From Alphaproteobacteria bacterium (GTDB taxonomy: Bacteria > Pseudomonadota > Alphaproteobacteria > Sphingomonadales > Sphingomonadaceae), in assembly GCA_030430365.1 (NCBI GenBank), contig JAUIFP010000001.1:1-64000 (forward strand): a stretch of DNA of 64,000 nt, given 5' to 3'. Of this stretch, positions 18,197-27,081 are shown piece by piece. Numbering within the stretch: position 1 is the first letter of the stretch; the number at the start of each line of letters is the position of its first letter. The translations under genes and the position numbers were made by a program. The notes beneath the pieces are model-generated. The model searched no databases. It had not been told where the DNA came from and saw only the letters and a program-made list of their open reading frames with translations.

Positions 18197-18271
18197 TTAC
18201 ATTCTCCCAATTCGGTCGTTTTCGACTTCGGCTGCAGATTGTGGCCGGCAAACCGATAGGTCCAATGCTTT

Positions 18272-18291
18272 GATATTGAACAACCGATATC
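18272..18291. promoter_or_regulatory. Dyad in the lysR/hydrolase divergent promoter
   Basis: GATAT-N10-ATATC lies 20 bp before the lysR start, in the 114-bp divergent gap. This has the T-N11-A type symmetry seen at LysR-family binding sites. Assignment rests on position and symmetry only. Confidence 0.4.
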
Positions 18292-18310
18292 CAAAAGGTA
18301 TTAGTTACAT

Positions 18311-19222
18311 ATGGAGCTGCGGCATCTGCGTTATTTCCGCGCCGTCGCGCGCGAGGAACATTTCGGGCGGGCATCTGCCACGTTGCGCATCGCTCAGCCT
18401 GCCTTGACCCGCCAGATCCGGGATCTCGAGACGGAACTCGGCGTCGAACTGTTCGAACGCTTGCCACGCGGCGTTCGGCTGTCGGATGCGGGCGGTGTCT
18501 TCCTGGAAGACGTGGAAGAGATTCTCGCTCAGGTCGATCGCGCCGCCGACCGCGCCAAAAAGCTCGGCAGCGGCCATCTCGGCACCATACGCGTGGGGCT
18601 GAGCGAGATTATCTCGCAGCACGAATTCATTTCCTACGGGCTTCTGCATTTCCGTGAGAGCGAACCGGGTGTGGCGCTCGATTTGCGGTCCATGGGTTCG
18701 GCAGCGCAGATCTCCGCTCTCAAGGAAGGCTCTCTCGATGCGGGTATCGTCTATGACGCGCATCTGGATGATCGGGATGCCGAGGTGCTCGATCGGGCGG
18801 CGCTGGGCATGGGCGAGACCATGCTGGCGGTCCACCGCAATCATCCGCTTGCAGGCCGCAAGAGCGTGGCCATGGCGGAACTGGCGGACGAACCGGCGTT
18901 GTGGCCGGAACGGCGTGCAGCACCGGGCTATTTCGCGCGCCTGATGGCGGCCTGTCTTGAAAGCGGAACGGTGCCGCGCGTCGTGCAGGAATGCACCACC
19001 AATTCGATCCTGCTCAGCCTCGTCGCAGTGGGCATGGGGATCGGCTTCGTCACCGTCACAGGCCCGCTGCCAGCGGCCCAGAACATCGTCCTCGTGCCGA
19101 TCCGCGATCTGAATTTGAAGTTCAAGGTGCTGCTTGTCTGGCGCCGCCGCGATCACTCGGCAGCGCTGAGGCATTTTGTCGAGACGATGAGCCGAAACGA
19201 AAGCCTATCTCAGGTAGGCTGA
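18311..19222 (+). CDS. LysR family transcriptional regulator
   Basis: A 303-residue LysR-type regulator. Residues 1-60 hold the helix-turn-helix (MELRHLRYFRAVAREEHFGR, ALTRQIRDLETELGVELFER), followed by the linker helix and a periplasmic-binding-protein-like effector domain with IRVGLSEI and VGMGIGFV. The sequence ahead of the start has a dyad that probably binds the protein itself. It is divergent from the hydrolase/LLM operon, the classical arrangement for a LysR activator of a catabolic operon; the VOC gene downstream on the same strand may also be under its influence. Confidence 0.9.
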   Translation: MELRHLRYFRAVAREEHFGRASATLRIAQPALTRQIRDLETELGVELFERLPRGVRLSDAGGVFLEDVEEILAQVDRAADRAKKLGSGHLGTIRVGLSEIISQHEFISYGLLHFRESEPGVALDLRSMGSAAQISALKEGSLDAGIVYDAHLDDRDAEVLDRAALGMGETMLAVHRNHPLAGRKSVAMAELADEPALWPERRAAPGYFARLMAACLESGTVPRVVQECTTNSILLSLVAVGMGIGFVTVTGPLPAAQNIVLVPIRDLNLKFKVLLVWRRRDHSAALRHFVETMSRNESLSQVG

Positions 19223-19310
19223 TACTTGCATCGCTGCTCGCTCGCGCCCATGAAACAGCGAGAATGAACTGATTCTGTGGCCCTTGGTGGGCGGCAAAGA
19301 GGAGCGGGAA

Positions 19311-19832
19311 ATGGCTGAAGCAAGACCTCTTAAGGGCATGTATCATTTCGCTTTTCCAGCGCGTGATGCGGAAGAAACGCGCCATTTCTATGAAGATATT
19401 CTAGGCCTGCCGCTAGTCAATTGCATGATGTCGGAAAAGGTGCCGAGCACTGGCGAGGAAGCGCCTTATGTGCACTTCTTCTTCGAATTGATGGACGGTT
19501 CCTACATCGCTTTTTTCGACCTGGGGAAGGACGAGTTTCCGGCGCCGTCACCCAATACGCCTGACTGGGTGCAGCACTTCGCGATCGAAACGGAGTCGGT
19601 GGAAAATGTTGCGGCGATGCAAAAGCGGCTGGAGGAAAACGGTGTGGAGTGCATCGGCGTGGTCGACCACGGCTTCCTCAAATCCGTCTATTTCTTCGAT
19701 CCGAACGGCTTGCGGCTGGAGATCACCAGCCGCACCGAACCGGAAGGCTTCCTGGAAAAGTCGGCCGCGGAAGCGCATGACATCCTGAACCAGTGGACCG
19801 AACGCAAGCGCAAGGGGCTGGTCAAGAACTGA
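19311..19832 (+). CDS. VOC family (glyoxalase-fold) protein
   Basis: A 173-residue single-chain vicinal-oxygen-chelate protein. It starts HFAFPARDAEETRHFYED, a usual first beta-alpha unit with a metal-ligand His, and later has VQHFAIE and FFDPNGLRLEIT with the remaining His and Glu positions. ATG 19311 is preceded by AGAGGAGCGGGAA; the start 27 nt upstream has no ribosome site. It may be a dioxygenase, isomerase or lyase on small aromatic fragments. It stands alone between lysR and the convergent aldehyde dehydrogenase. Confidence 0.78.
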   Translation: MAEARPLKGMYHFAFPARDAEETRHFYEDILGLPLVNCMMSEKVPSTGEEAPYVHFFFELMDGSYIAFFDLGKDEFPAPSPNTPDWVQHFAIETESVENVAAMQKRLEENGVECIGVVDHGFLKSVYFFDPNGLRLEITSRTEPEGFLEKSAAEAHDILNQWTERKRKGLVKN

Positions 19833-19848
19833 GGTTGCAGCCCCTCAG
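19829..19848. terminator. Bidirectional hairpin between VOC and ALDH genes
   Basis: CTGAGG-N8-CCTCAG is a perfect 6-bp stem spanning the two convergent stop codons. Short, with no T-run; weak evidence. Confidence 0.35.
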
Positions 19849-21350
19849 ATTGCCATAGCGACCGATTTGGTCTCCGTATAAGCCTCGATCCCTTCGCGCC
19901 CGTTTTCGCGTCCCCATCCGGACTGCTTGAAGCCGCCGAAGGGCAGCGCGGGATCCAGCCCGCCGCCATTCACTCTGACAGTGCCGGCTTTGAGCTTTCG
20001 TGCGAGCCGGTGCGCAGCGGAGAGGTTGTTGGTCCAAAGCACCGCGCCCAGTCCGTAGTCACTAGCATTGGCCTGCGCGGCGAGCGCTTCCAGATCGTCA
20101 TCGCCGAACGACATGGCGCACAGGACGGGGCCGAAGATCTCCTCTCGGCGTACCGCCATTTCGGCCTGGGTATCGGTGAGCACGGTGGGCGCGACGAAGG
20201 ACCCTGGCCCGGAAATATCGCGTGCACCCGCCCGAATGGTGGCGCCTGCATCCACCCCGCCGCTTACATATCCAAGAATGCGATTGCGCTGCGTGTCGCT
20301 TATCACCGGGCCCATCTGCGTTTCGGGATCGAAACCTGCACCCACTTTCATGGCATCGGCGATGCGCGAGACGCCTTCGACAACCTCATCAAAATGGCGC
20401 TTATGAACGAATAGGCGGGAGCCTGCGTTGCAGACCTGCCCGGCATTGCCGAAGATCGACCGGGCTGCCCCTTCGATGGCCTGCGGCACATCCGCGTCCG
20501 GCAGGACGATAACGGGCGTTTTCCCGCCCAATTCCAGCGTGACGCGTTTGAAGTTGCCCGCAGCGGCCTTGATGATCAGCCGCCCGACCTCGGTCGATCC
20601 GGTGAAGGTCACCTTGTCCACGCCGGGATGCTCGGTCAGCGCGGCGCCGGCGGTTTCGCCGAAGCCGGTCAGCAAGTTGAACGCGCCCGCCGGGAAGCCG
20701 ACTTCCTCGATGAGATGGGCCAGTTTGAGCGCGGTCAGCGGCGTTTCTTCCGCCGGTTTCAGGATCACCGCGCAGCCCGCGGCCAGCGCCGGAGCGATCT
20801 TGGCGCAGGCCATCGCGATCGGCGCATTCCACGGCACGATCTGGGCGACGACGCCGACAGGTTCCTTCAGCGTATAGGCATGCCAGGTGCCCGGGCCTGA
20901 AAGGGCAATGCTTTCGCCATTGAGCTTGGTTGCCCAGCCGGCGAAATAGCGCAGCTGATCGATCGCATAGGGAATGTGGAAATAGCGCGCATCGCGCACC
21001 GGCATGCCGTTATCCAGCGTTTCCAGCGCGGCAAGCTCATCCGCATTGCGCTCCAGCGCATCGGCCAGGCGGTAAAGCAGCAGGGCGCGCGCATTGGGTT
21101 TCATGTCCGCCCATTCCGCACTCTCCATCGCCTTGCGCGCGGCCTTTACCGCAAGGTCCGCATCCGCAGCCGAGGCGCTTGCGATGTCGGCCAGATTCTC
21201 GCCCGTTGCCGGATCCTGCGTAGCGAAGGTTTCGCCTTCTCGCGGATCGGCCCAGGCTCCACCGATGAACAGGCGATGCGGGCCGGCGGCAAAGCGGCGT
21301 GCGTCTTCCAGGGCGGGCACGGCATCGGGCGCGGTCGTGGTGGCATTCAT
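19845..21350 (-). CDS. NAD(P)-dependent aldehyde dehydrogenase
   Basis: A 501-residue ALDH-superfamily enzyme. It has the oxyanion/NAD motif VVAQIVPWNAPIAM, FTGSTEVGRLI, the catalytic Glu in TLELGGKTPVIV, the catalytic Cys in NAGQVCNAGSRLFV, and PFGGFKQSGWGRENG near the end. ATG 21350 is 8 nt behind GAGGA; the frame continues upstream across the divergent promoter but nothing there looks coding. The closest functional groups are betaine-, vanillin- and hydroxymuconic-semialdehyde dehydrogenases, which I cannot separate by eye. It is divergent from the GMC oxidoreductase: alcohol oxidation there could feed aldehyde oxidation here. Confidence 0.85.
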   Translation of the reverse strand: MNATTTAPDAVPALEDARRFAAGPHRLFIGGAWADPREGETFATQDPATGENLADIASASAADADLAVKAARKAMESAEWADMKPNARALLLYRLADALERNADELAALETLDNGMPVRDARYFHIPYAIDQLRYFAGWATKLNGESIALSGPGTWHAYTLKEPVGVVAQIVPWNAPIAMACAKIAPALAAGCAVILKPAEETPLTALKLAHLIEEVGFPAGAFNLLTGFGETAGAALTEHPGVDKVTFTGSTEVGRLIIKAAAGNFKRVTLELGGKTPVIVLPDADVPQAIEGAARSIFGNAGQVCNAGSRLFVHKRHFDEVVEGVSRIADAMKVGAGFDPETQMGPVISDTQRNRILGYVSGGVDAGATIRAGARDISGPGSFVAPTVLTDTQAEMAVRREEIFGPVLCAMSFGDDDLEALAAQANASDYGLGAVLWTNNLSAAHRLARKLKAGTVRVNGGGLDPALPFGGFKQSGWGRENGREGIEAYTETKSVAMAI

Positions 21351-21488
21351 CCTCTGGTTCCTCATTCGTCTGGATATTTCGGTCTGGCTGTGCTCAGCCT
21401 TTCTTTCGTCCATAGCGAACGGCGTTAGGCCTTGTCGAATGATATTCGTAATGGCAGAACGGCCAGCGAGAGGATTGCCCGGCGGGAA

Positions 21489-23111
21489 ATGCAGACATTC
21501 GACTACATCATCGTCGGCGCAGGATCGGCCGGCTGCGTGCTCGCCAACCGGCTGAGCGAAGGCGGCTCGGACGAGGTCCTGATCCTGGAAGCGGGAGGTT
21601 CGGACAGCAACTGGCTGCTCAAGATGCCGCTTGGCTTCATGATGGCGGCGGGTAACCCACAATATGATTGGGGCTATAGCAGCGAGCCGGACGAGAAGCT
21701 GGGCGGGCGAAGCCTGCCATTGCCGCGCGGCAAGCTTCTGGGCGGGTGCTCTTCCATCAACGGCATGATCTATATGCGCGGCCATGCGCGCGATTACGAT
21801 CACTGGGCGCAGACGGGCGCGCGCGGGTGGAGCCACGCCGACGTGCTCCCCTATTTCCGGCGGATGGAAAGGAGCTGGCGCGGCGAAGGCGATTATCATG
21901 GCGGCGGCGGCCCGATCGAAGTCACCAAGGTGCCCGATGAACGGCTGCTGGGCGCGCCGATCCGTCAGGCGGTGCGCGCTGCAGGCTTTTCGGAAACGGA
22001 CGATCTGAGCGGAACAGAGCAGGAAGGCTATTCCTGCGCGGAAGCCACGGTCGACAGGCGGGGGCGGCGCTCCAGCACTTCGGCGGCCTATCTCCGGCCC
22101 GCCATGTCGCGCCGCAATCTGCAGCTTGAATCGCAGGCCCACGTCACGCGCGTCCTTATCGAAGAAGGGCGGGCCGTCGGTGTGGAATATTCCCAGGGCG
22201 GCAAGACTGTGCAGGCGCGCGCACGCAAGGAAGTGATCCTGTCGGGCGGCGCATACAATTCGCCGCAATTGCTGATGCTCTCTGGGATCGGCCCTTCGGC
22301 CGAATTGGCCGAACATGGGATCGATCCGCTGGTGGATGCACCCGGTGTCGGCGGCAACCTGATGGAACATCCGGTGCTCTATATGGGCTTCGGTCTGAAC
22401 GAGCCGCGCAGCTTCCTCTCCGAACTTCGTTTCGACCGGGCGGCGCGTTCGGTGATCAATTGGAAGCTGGCAGGCAAGGGCGCCTTCGCCAGCCAGATAA
22501 CCACCGGCATGATGGCTTTGCGCACACGGCCGGAGAAGGAACGGCCCGACATCCAGCTGGTCTTCCTGCCCGTGCGGCTGGATGCCAAGCTGTGGTACCC
22601 GCTAAAGGGGCCCGGCATGGCGCATGCGCTTTCGGTGATGGTCATGCAGCTGCGCCCGGAAAGCCGCGGCAAGCTGTCCCTGCGCTCGGCCGATCCGTTC
22701 GACAGACCTGCCATCGATCTCAATCTGCTTTCGACGCAGAATGACTTTGCGGAGCTTCGTGGGGGCATTGCCGCTGTGCGGCGGATTTTCGACGCGCCGC
22801 CGCTCAAGGAGATGGTCAGCGAGGAAATGGTCCCCGGCTCCGGAGTTCAAAGCGATGATGAGCTCGACGCCTTCATCCGCGAGCGGGTCACGATCTTCCA
22901 GCATCCCTGCGGCACGTGCCGGATGGGCGAAGACGCAGCGGCCGTGGTGGATAGCGAGCTGCGCGTCAAAGGGATCGAAGGGCTGCGCGTCGTCGATGCG
23001 TCGGTATTCCCGGGGATACCGGGTGCGAATATCAACGCCGCCGTCATCATGGTGGCCGAACGTGCTTCGGACCTGATACGGGGCGTGGAGCCTCTATCGG
23101 CTGCCGCCTAG
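21489..23111 (+). CDS. GMC family FAD-dependent alcohol oxidoreductase
   Basis: A 540-residue glucose-methanol-choline oxidoreductase. It has the N-terminal FAD motif DYIIVGAGSAGCVLANRL, GMC signature 1 (LPRGKLLGGCSSINGMIYMR), signature 2 (SGGAYNSPQLLMLSGIG), and the C-terminal catalytic block HPCGTCRMG followed by DASVFPGIPGANINAAV. ATG 21489 gives the normal start just before the FAD motif; a TTG 57 nt upstream is unlikely. Enzymes of this group oxidise choline, aryl alcohols or polyethylene-glycol-like alcohols. It is divergent from an ALDH and its stop codon shares CTAG with the convergent CMD-like gene. Substrate is not known. Confidence 0.87.
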   Translation: MQTFDYIIVGAGSAGCVLANRLSEGGSDEVLILEAGGSDSNWLLKMPLGFMMAAGNPQYDWGYSSEPDEKLGGRSLPLPRGKLLGGCSSINGMIYMRGHARDYDHWAQTGARGWSHADVLPYFRRMERSWRGEGDYHGGGGPIEVTKVPDERLLGAPIRQAVRAAGFSETDDLSGTEQEGYSCAEATVDRRGRRSSTSAAYLRPAMSRRNLQLESQAHVTRVLIEEGRAVGVEYSQGGKTVQARARKEVILSGGAYNSPQLLMLSGIGPSAELAEHGIDPLVDAPGVGGNLMEHPVLYMGFGLNEPRSFLSELRFDRAARSVINWKLAGKGAFASQITTGMMALRTRPEKERPDIQLVFLPVRLDAKLWYPLKGPGMAHALSVMVMQLRPESRGKLSLRSADPFDRPAIDLNLLSTQNDFAELRGGIAAVRRIFDAPPLKEMVSEEMVPGSGVQSDDELDAFIRERVTIFQHPCGTCRMGEDAAAVVDSELRVKGIEGLRVVDASVFPGIPGANINAAVIMVAERASDLIRGVEPLSAAA

Positions 23112-23449
23112 TCCGGCTCTTTGCCTTCCTTGCGCTTCTGGACCACATCGTAGAAAATTCGCGTCGCCGCGATCGCATTCGGCCATGAGCAATAGAAGGC
23201 GAGCTGCAGCATGATCTCGCCCATTTCCTCTTCGGTCACGCCGCTATTGAGTGCGTGATTGATATGCGCTTCCAGCCTGGGATGCTGGTTGCCGGCGACC
23301 AGCGCGGCGACCGTGACCAGGCACCGGTCCCGCAGGGCGAGCTTGTCCGACCTTTCCCAGACTTCCCCGTAAAGCACGCGGTTGGTCATATCGACCAGGC
23401 CGGGGGCAACCTCGGCCAGTTCGTCTCCCTGCTTGCTCGGTCTCTTCAC
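23108..23449 (-). CDS. Small carboxymuconolactone decarboxylase-like protein, 113 aa
   Basis: A short CMD-fold protein: RDRCLVTVAALVAGNQHPRL, then HINHALNSGVTEEEMGEIM and AFYCSWPNAIAATR, the standard family helices with the conserved His and Glu. GTG 23449 is preferred because it follows GGAGGAAGG and lies two bases after the stop of the FerB-like gene; the frame runs on upstream only as overlap with that gene. It closes the four-gene operon CMD, FerA-like, FerB-like, CMD. Possibly a decarboxylase/isomerase or a helper for the hydratase/lyase product. Activity unknown. Confidence 0.75.
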   Translation of the reverse strand: MKRPSKQGDELAEVAPGLVDMTNRVLYGEVWERSDKLALRDRCLVTVAALVAGNQHPRLEAHINHALNSGVTEEEMGEIMLQLAFYCSWPNAIAATRIFYDVVQKRKEGKEPD

Positions 23450-23451
23450 CT

Positions 23452-24300
23452 TCAGCCTTCCTCCTCTGCCCGCTCGTAATTCCCGTGTCCGGGCTTGAAC
23501 GTCTTCTGGTCGAGGAATTGGCTGAGGCCCTGCTGCTTGCCCTTTTCCGGATCGACCAGGTCGGTCTGGTCGGCCTTGGCAGTCAGATATTCTGAGGCCT
23601 GCTCCCAATTCATCTCGCGCGCATATTTATATGCCATACGGGCCTGGCGCAGCACAGTCGGGTTCTTGCCCAGCAGCTCTCTGGCCAGTTCGCGGGTTTC
23701 GTCCTTCAGTTTCGCAGCGGGCACGGCATCGTTGACCAGCCCGAGTTCCTTGGCCCGGCGTCCGTCGAACTTCTTGCCGGTCATGACGTAATACAGCGCC
23801 TCGCGGTCTCCCATCAGCGTGGAAATCGCCTTGGAGACGACCCCGCCGGGGATCACCCCCCAGTTGATTTCCGAAAGGCCGAACACCGCGTCTTCATCGG
23901 TGATCGCAAGGTCGCAGCAGATCAGCGGGGTGAAGGCACCGCCGAAGCACCAGCCATTGACCATCGCGATGGTCGGCTTGGCGTAATACATCAGCGTGCG
24001 CCACTGCCAGGCACGGGTTTCGCGGTAGATCCGGTGGCGTTCGACATCGGACAGGCCTTCCATCGCGCGGAAGAAGTCCTTCAGATCCATGCCGGCGGAA
24101 AAGGCTTCTCCGCTGCCGGTCAGCACGATCACGCCGCAGCGATCGTCCGTTTCCAGCTTGTCGAGCACGTCGTTCATTTCACGGGCCAGGCCGATGCTCA
24201 TGGCATTGCGCTTTTCAGGCCGGTCGATGTGGACCCAGGCAATGCCGTCTTCGAATTCCACCTTCACATCGTTTCCGCCGGGGATCGGTTTGTCGCTCAT
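23452..24300 (-). CDS. Hydroxycinnamoyl-CoA hydratase/lyase (FerB/HCHL-like), copy 1
   Basis: A 282-residue crotonase-fold enzyme of the p-hydroxycinnamoyl-CoA hydratase-lyase group, which converts feruloyl- or coumaroyl-CoA into the benzaldehyde plus acetyl-CoA. Group marks are IDRPEKRNAMS, GSGEAFSAGMDLKDFFRAM, the aromatic-rich WQWRTLMYYAKPTIAMVNGW, CFGGAFTPLICCDLAI, and GLSEINWGVIPGG holding the catalytic Glu expected for this subgroup. ATG 24300. It is preceded by its probable CoA-ligase partner and followed by a CMD-like gene. The paralogue at 34 kb has the same hallmarks. The side-chain acid could be ferulate or a larger lignin-derived cinnamate. Confidence 0.85.
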   Translation of the reverse strand: MSDKPIPGGNDVKVEFEDGIAWVHIDRPEKRNAMSIGLAREMNDVLDKLETDDRCGVIVLTGSGEAFSAGMDLKDFFRAMEGLSDVERHRIYRETRAWQWRTLMYYAKPTIAMVNGWCFGGAFTPLICCDLAITDEDAVFGLSEINWGVIPGGVVSKAISTLMGDREALYYVMTGKKFDGRRAKELGLVNDAVPAAKLKDETRELARELLGKNPTVLRQARMAYKYAREMNWEQASEYLTAKADQTDLVDPEKGKQQGLSQFLDQKTFKPGHGNYERAEEEG

Positions 24301-24343
24301 GCTGCTGCTCTTTTCGTTGACTGCAATGGGATGATGCTCGCGC

Positions 24344-26434
24344 TCATGAGGTGACGATCAGGGCATCGAGCGCGATTGCGCCTTCGCCTTCGGCCATGAG
24401 CATAAGCGGGTTGATATCGATTTCGCTGATGCCGATGCCGGAGCGCATCGCGCCGCCCAGCTTCACAACGATATCGGCAAGGGCGGCGACATCGCGCGCC
24501 GGCTGACCGCGAAACGGGCCAAGCAGCTTGGCACCGCGCAGCGCCATGATCCGTTCGACCGCGCGGTCATGCGAAATGTCGGCCGGCATCAGCGTGGTCG
24601 CGTCCAGCGCTTCGGTCCACACCCCGCCCAGGCCGACAAGCACCGATGAGCCCCAATCGGGATGACTGCGCGCTCCAACGATCATTTCCAGGCCGGGCGA
24701 GGACATCTGTTCCACTAATATGCCGTCGAGGTGGACGCCCTTGAGATTGTCCATGAGCTGCTGCCAGCTCACGCGCAGTTCCGCTTCGCCCCGCAGGTTC
24801 AGGATCACGCCGCCGGCATCGCTCTTGTGGGAGAGAGCGGCTGACTGCGCCTTCAGAACCAGCGGGAAGCCGATCCGGCCGGCGATCTCCAGGGCCTCTT
24901 CCAGGCTGGATGCCATGCCGCCTTCGGGCACCGGGATGCCGATGCTGCGCAGGAAGGTCTTGCCGGTATATTCGGGTTTGATGCCCGGCTCGCTCCAGCC
25001 GCTGAGGCCGGTTGCTGGCGCGGTTCGATCATTTGCGGCTGCAAGGGCCTTCGCGTAGCGTCCTGCCGCCGCGAAGGCGCGCATGGCACGCTCGGTAGAG
25101 CGGAACAGCGGGGTCTCGCTCTTGCGCATATCTTCAAGGAATTCCGGATCGAGCGGAGCCTCGTCACCGGTCAACGCCATCGCCACGGGCTTGCTTGCGG
25201 CCATCGCCACCGGCATCACGGCTTCCGCCTTGGACCGCTGCTGCGGGGGCGCACCGCCGGCCATGGGCAGCAAGACGCCGCCGACTGCGGGATCTGCCAG
25301 CATCGCTTCGGCCGTCTGGCCGAAGACTGCGCCATTGACGAAACCGGTCGTGCCGACATCCAGCGGATTGTCGATTTCCATGCCTTCTGGAAGGCAACCG
25401 GCCAGCTTGCCCAGCGTGTCCGCACTCAGCTGCGCGACCGGCAGGGCAATGTCTTCGGCGAAGTCGAAACACATGCCGCGGATCGCGCCGCTATTGGTCA
25501 CGATGCCCAGCTCGCCTGCAGGCGGCGAGGGATAGCGGTGCAGCAGCGCAAGCGCGTCGAACAGCTCGTCCATCGTATCGACGGCCACGACGGCTTCGTT
25601 CTCGACCGCGCAGCGCATCACGGCATAGTCGCTTGCCATCGCCCCTGTGTGCGATGCGGCGGCTTCCATTCCCCGCTTGCTGCGCCCTGGATGCAGCAAG
25701 ACGATCGGCACGCCCTTGCTGCGGGCAATCCCGGCAGCGGCCAGGAAGCGATGCGGATCGCGTATCTGTTCGGCATAGATGCCGATGGCGTCCGCTGCTC
25801 CTTCGGCGATGACGAACTCGACCAGGTCGCTGGCGTCGACCACTGCTTCATTGCCCGTTGCCGCAGAGAGCGAGACGGAAATCCCGCGGCCCTGCATGGC
25901 CGATCGGATATTGGAAGCCGTCGCCCCGCTTTGCGCGATTACGGCAACGCTGCGCCTGTCCTCCAATGGGGCGGGGTGGGCAGGCTCGAACGTCAGGGCG
26001 ATGCCGCCGGCAAAGTTGATATAGCCAAGGCAATTGGGCCCGAGCATCGCCATGCCCGCTTCCTGGCAGATCGCGGCGATGCTCTCCTGATCGGCGCGGC
26101 CTTCTTCACCGGCCTCCGCAAAACCAGAGGCGAAGACCACGATCCCGCCGACATTCTTCCTGGCGCAGCTTTCCACCATTGGACGGATTGCTGCGCGCGG
26201 AACGTTCAGCACCACGGCATCGACATCGTCCGGCAGGTCGTCGGCGGTCTTGATGCAAGCCCGGCCGTTGATCTCGTCGCGGGTCGGAGAGATCAGGTGA
26301 ATGGCGCCTTCAAAGCCGAAGCGGTCCAGATTGGCCAGCACGGCGCCGCCCATGGTCTTGGGATCGGGCGAAGCGCCTGCAATGGCAATCGATCGGGGAC
26401 GCAGCAGCCGCGTCATGGCGTTGGTTTCAGGCAC
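24344..26434 (-). CDS. ADP-forming acyl-CoA synthetase (FerA-like), copy 1
   Basis: A 696-residue ADP-forming CoA ligase. The CoA-binding domain begins SIAIAGASPDPKTMGGAVLANL, the middle has the phospho-His motif ASHTGAMASDY, and the C-terminal ATP-grasp has VLKAQSAALSHKSDAGG and ends SEIDINPL. FerA of Sphingobium SYK-6, which activates ferulate, belongs to this unusual ligase class rather than to the AMP-forming one. GTG 26434 follows AGAAGGA by 8 nt. It is 43 nt upstream of the FerB-like gene, so activation and chain cleavage are paired. It probably activates a hydroxycinnamic-type acid. Confidence 0.84.
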   Translation of the reverse strand: MPETNAMTRLLRPRSIAIAGASPDPKTMGGAVLANLDRFGFEGAIHLISPTRDEINGRACIKTADDLPDDVDAVVLNVPRAAIRPMVESCARKNVGGIVVFASGFAEAGEEGRADQESIAAICQEAGMAMLGPNCLGYINFAGGIALTFEPAHPAPLEDRRSVAVIAQSGATASNIRSAMQGRGISVSLSAATGNEAVVDASDLVEFVIAEGAADAIGIYAEQIRDPHRFLAAAGIARSKGVPIVLLHPGRSKRGMEAAASHTGAMASDYAVMRCAVENEAVVAVDTMDELFDALALLHRYPSPPAGELGIVTNSGAIRGMCFDFAEDIALPVAQLSADTLGKLAGCLPEGMEIDNPLDVGTTGFVNGAVFGQTAEAMLADPAVGGVLLPMAGGAPPQQRSKAEAVMPVAMAASKPVAMALTGDEAPLDPEFLEDMRKSETPLFRSTERAMRAFAAAGRYAKALAAANDRTAPATGLSGWSEPGIKPEYTGKTFLRSIGIPVPEGGMASSLEEALEIAGRIGFPLVLKAQSAALSHKSDAGGVILNLRGEAELRVSWQQLMDNLKGVHLDGILVEQMSSPGLEMIVGARSHPDWGSSVLVGLGGVWTEALDATTLMPADISHDRAVERIMALRGAKLLGPFRGQPARDVAALADIVVKLGGAMRSGIGISEIDINPLMLMAEGEGAIALDALIVTS

Positions 26435-26463
26435 TGCAGCGTCCTTCTAATGGCCCGGCGGGC

Positions 26464-26853
26464 TCAATAGGCATCCAGTTCCTTTAGCGTCTCGGCGGCC
26501 CATTCCCAGGCGCCCACGCCGTTCGCGACGCCGGAATAGACGGTCACCTGCAGCAGCACTTCGCGAATATCGTCCTTGGAAAGACCGTTGGTAATGCAAA
26601 GGCGCGTCAGGCGCCTTGTCGGCAGTTCCTTGCCCATCGCGGCCACGATGCCGAGCGTCACCAGCAGGCGTTCGCGCAGCTGCAGTTCGTCTCGCGTCCA
26701 GGTTTCGCCGAACACCGTCTTGGTGACGAAGTTTTCCAGCGGGACGTGAAAGTCGTCCGTGGCGTCGAGCCGGGCGACGCCGGCCTCGCCCATCAGCTTG
26801 CGGCGCATTTCGCGCCCGGCCTGGAATGATGGATCGTCGGTCTGCAAACTCAT
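26464..26853 (-). CDS. Carboxymuconolactone decarboxylase-like protein, 129 aa
   Basis: First gene of the operon that continues with the FerA-like and FerB-like genes (29-nt gap). The 129-residue protein resembles gamma-carboxymuconolactone decarboxylase in length: RRKLMGEAGVARLD at the start, VTKTVFGETWTRDELQLRER, and LTRLCITNGLSKDDIREVL, where classical PcaC has an H-x-x-AL-x-G block. Here the usual His before the x-x-G helix is replaced (RLCITNG), so catalysis may differ. The start ATG 26853 follows GAGAGGAAG. Upstream lies a copy of the shared AGCC-A-GGCT operator. Confidence 0.75.
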   Translation of the reverse strand: MSLQTDDPSFQAGREMRRKLMGEAGVARLDATDDFHVPLENFVTKTVFGETWTRDELQLRERLLVTLGIVAAMGKELPTRRLTRLCITNGLSKDDIREVLLQVTVYSGVANGVGAWEWAAETLKELDAY

Positions 26854-26946
26854 GGGCTTCCTCTCCGTTCAAGAACGCCGCCTGCGGCCCGTCCGGGGTT
26901 CCGGACTGGCGGGGCAGGCAAGCGATGCGATTGCCAAAGGCGGCAT

Positions 26947-26967
26947 ATTGTAAGCGTGGCTTATTAT
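26947..26967. promoter_or_regulatory. FerC-like operator, degenerate copy upstream of CMD/FerA/FerB operon
   Basis: Read on the minus strand the site is AATAAGCCACGCTTA, matching 13 of 15 positions with the best copy at 33.97 kb (AATAAGCCAGGCTGA). It contains the perfect short dyad TAAGC-gtg-GCTTA (26951-26963). It is about 100 bp upstream of the first gene of the minus-strand operon and between divergent genes. Confidence 0.55.
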
Positions 26968-26975
26968 GGTTCGAG

Positions 26976-26992
26976 TGCCATTTTGAATGGCA
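26976..26992. promoter_or_regulatory. Perfect inverted repeat in divergent CMD promoter region
   Basis: TGCCATT-ttg-AATGGCA is a perfect 7-bp inverted repeat with 3-nt spacer, 9 bp from the FerC-like site and about 90 bp before the plus-strand CMD gene. It differs from every other dyad in the window, so a second regulator may act here. Confidence 0.5.
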
Positions 26993-27081
26993 TTTGTAAA
27001 TGCTGACTGGCAGGGTTCGCCGGTGGTTGCGGCGCCTCGGCCATTCGGGCGCGATTGCCGCTCTGAAATGGGAGAAATGCG

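Noticed and set aside
19202-19220. AGCCTA-N7-TAGGCT dyad as a further FerC-like site or terminator
   Set aside because: It lies inside the last codons of lysR, the spacing differs from the AGCC-A-GGCT core and no T-run follows.
21386-21399. GGCTG-tgct-CAGCC dyad between the ALDH and GMC genes
   Set aside because: Only five paired bases; such short dyads are expected by chance in this GC-rich DNA.
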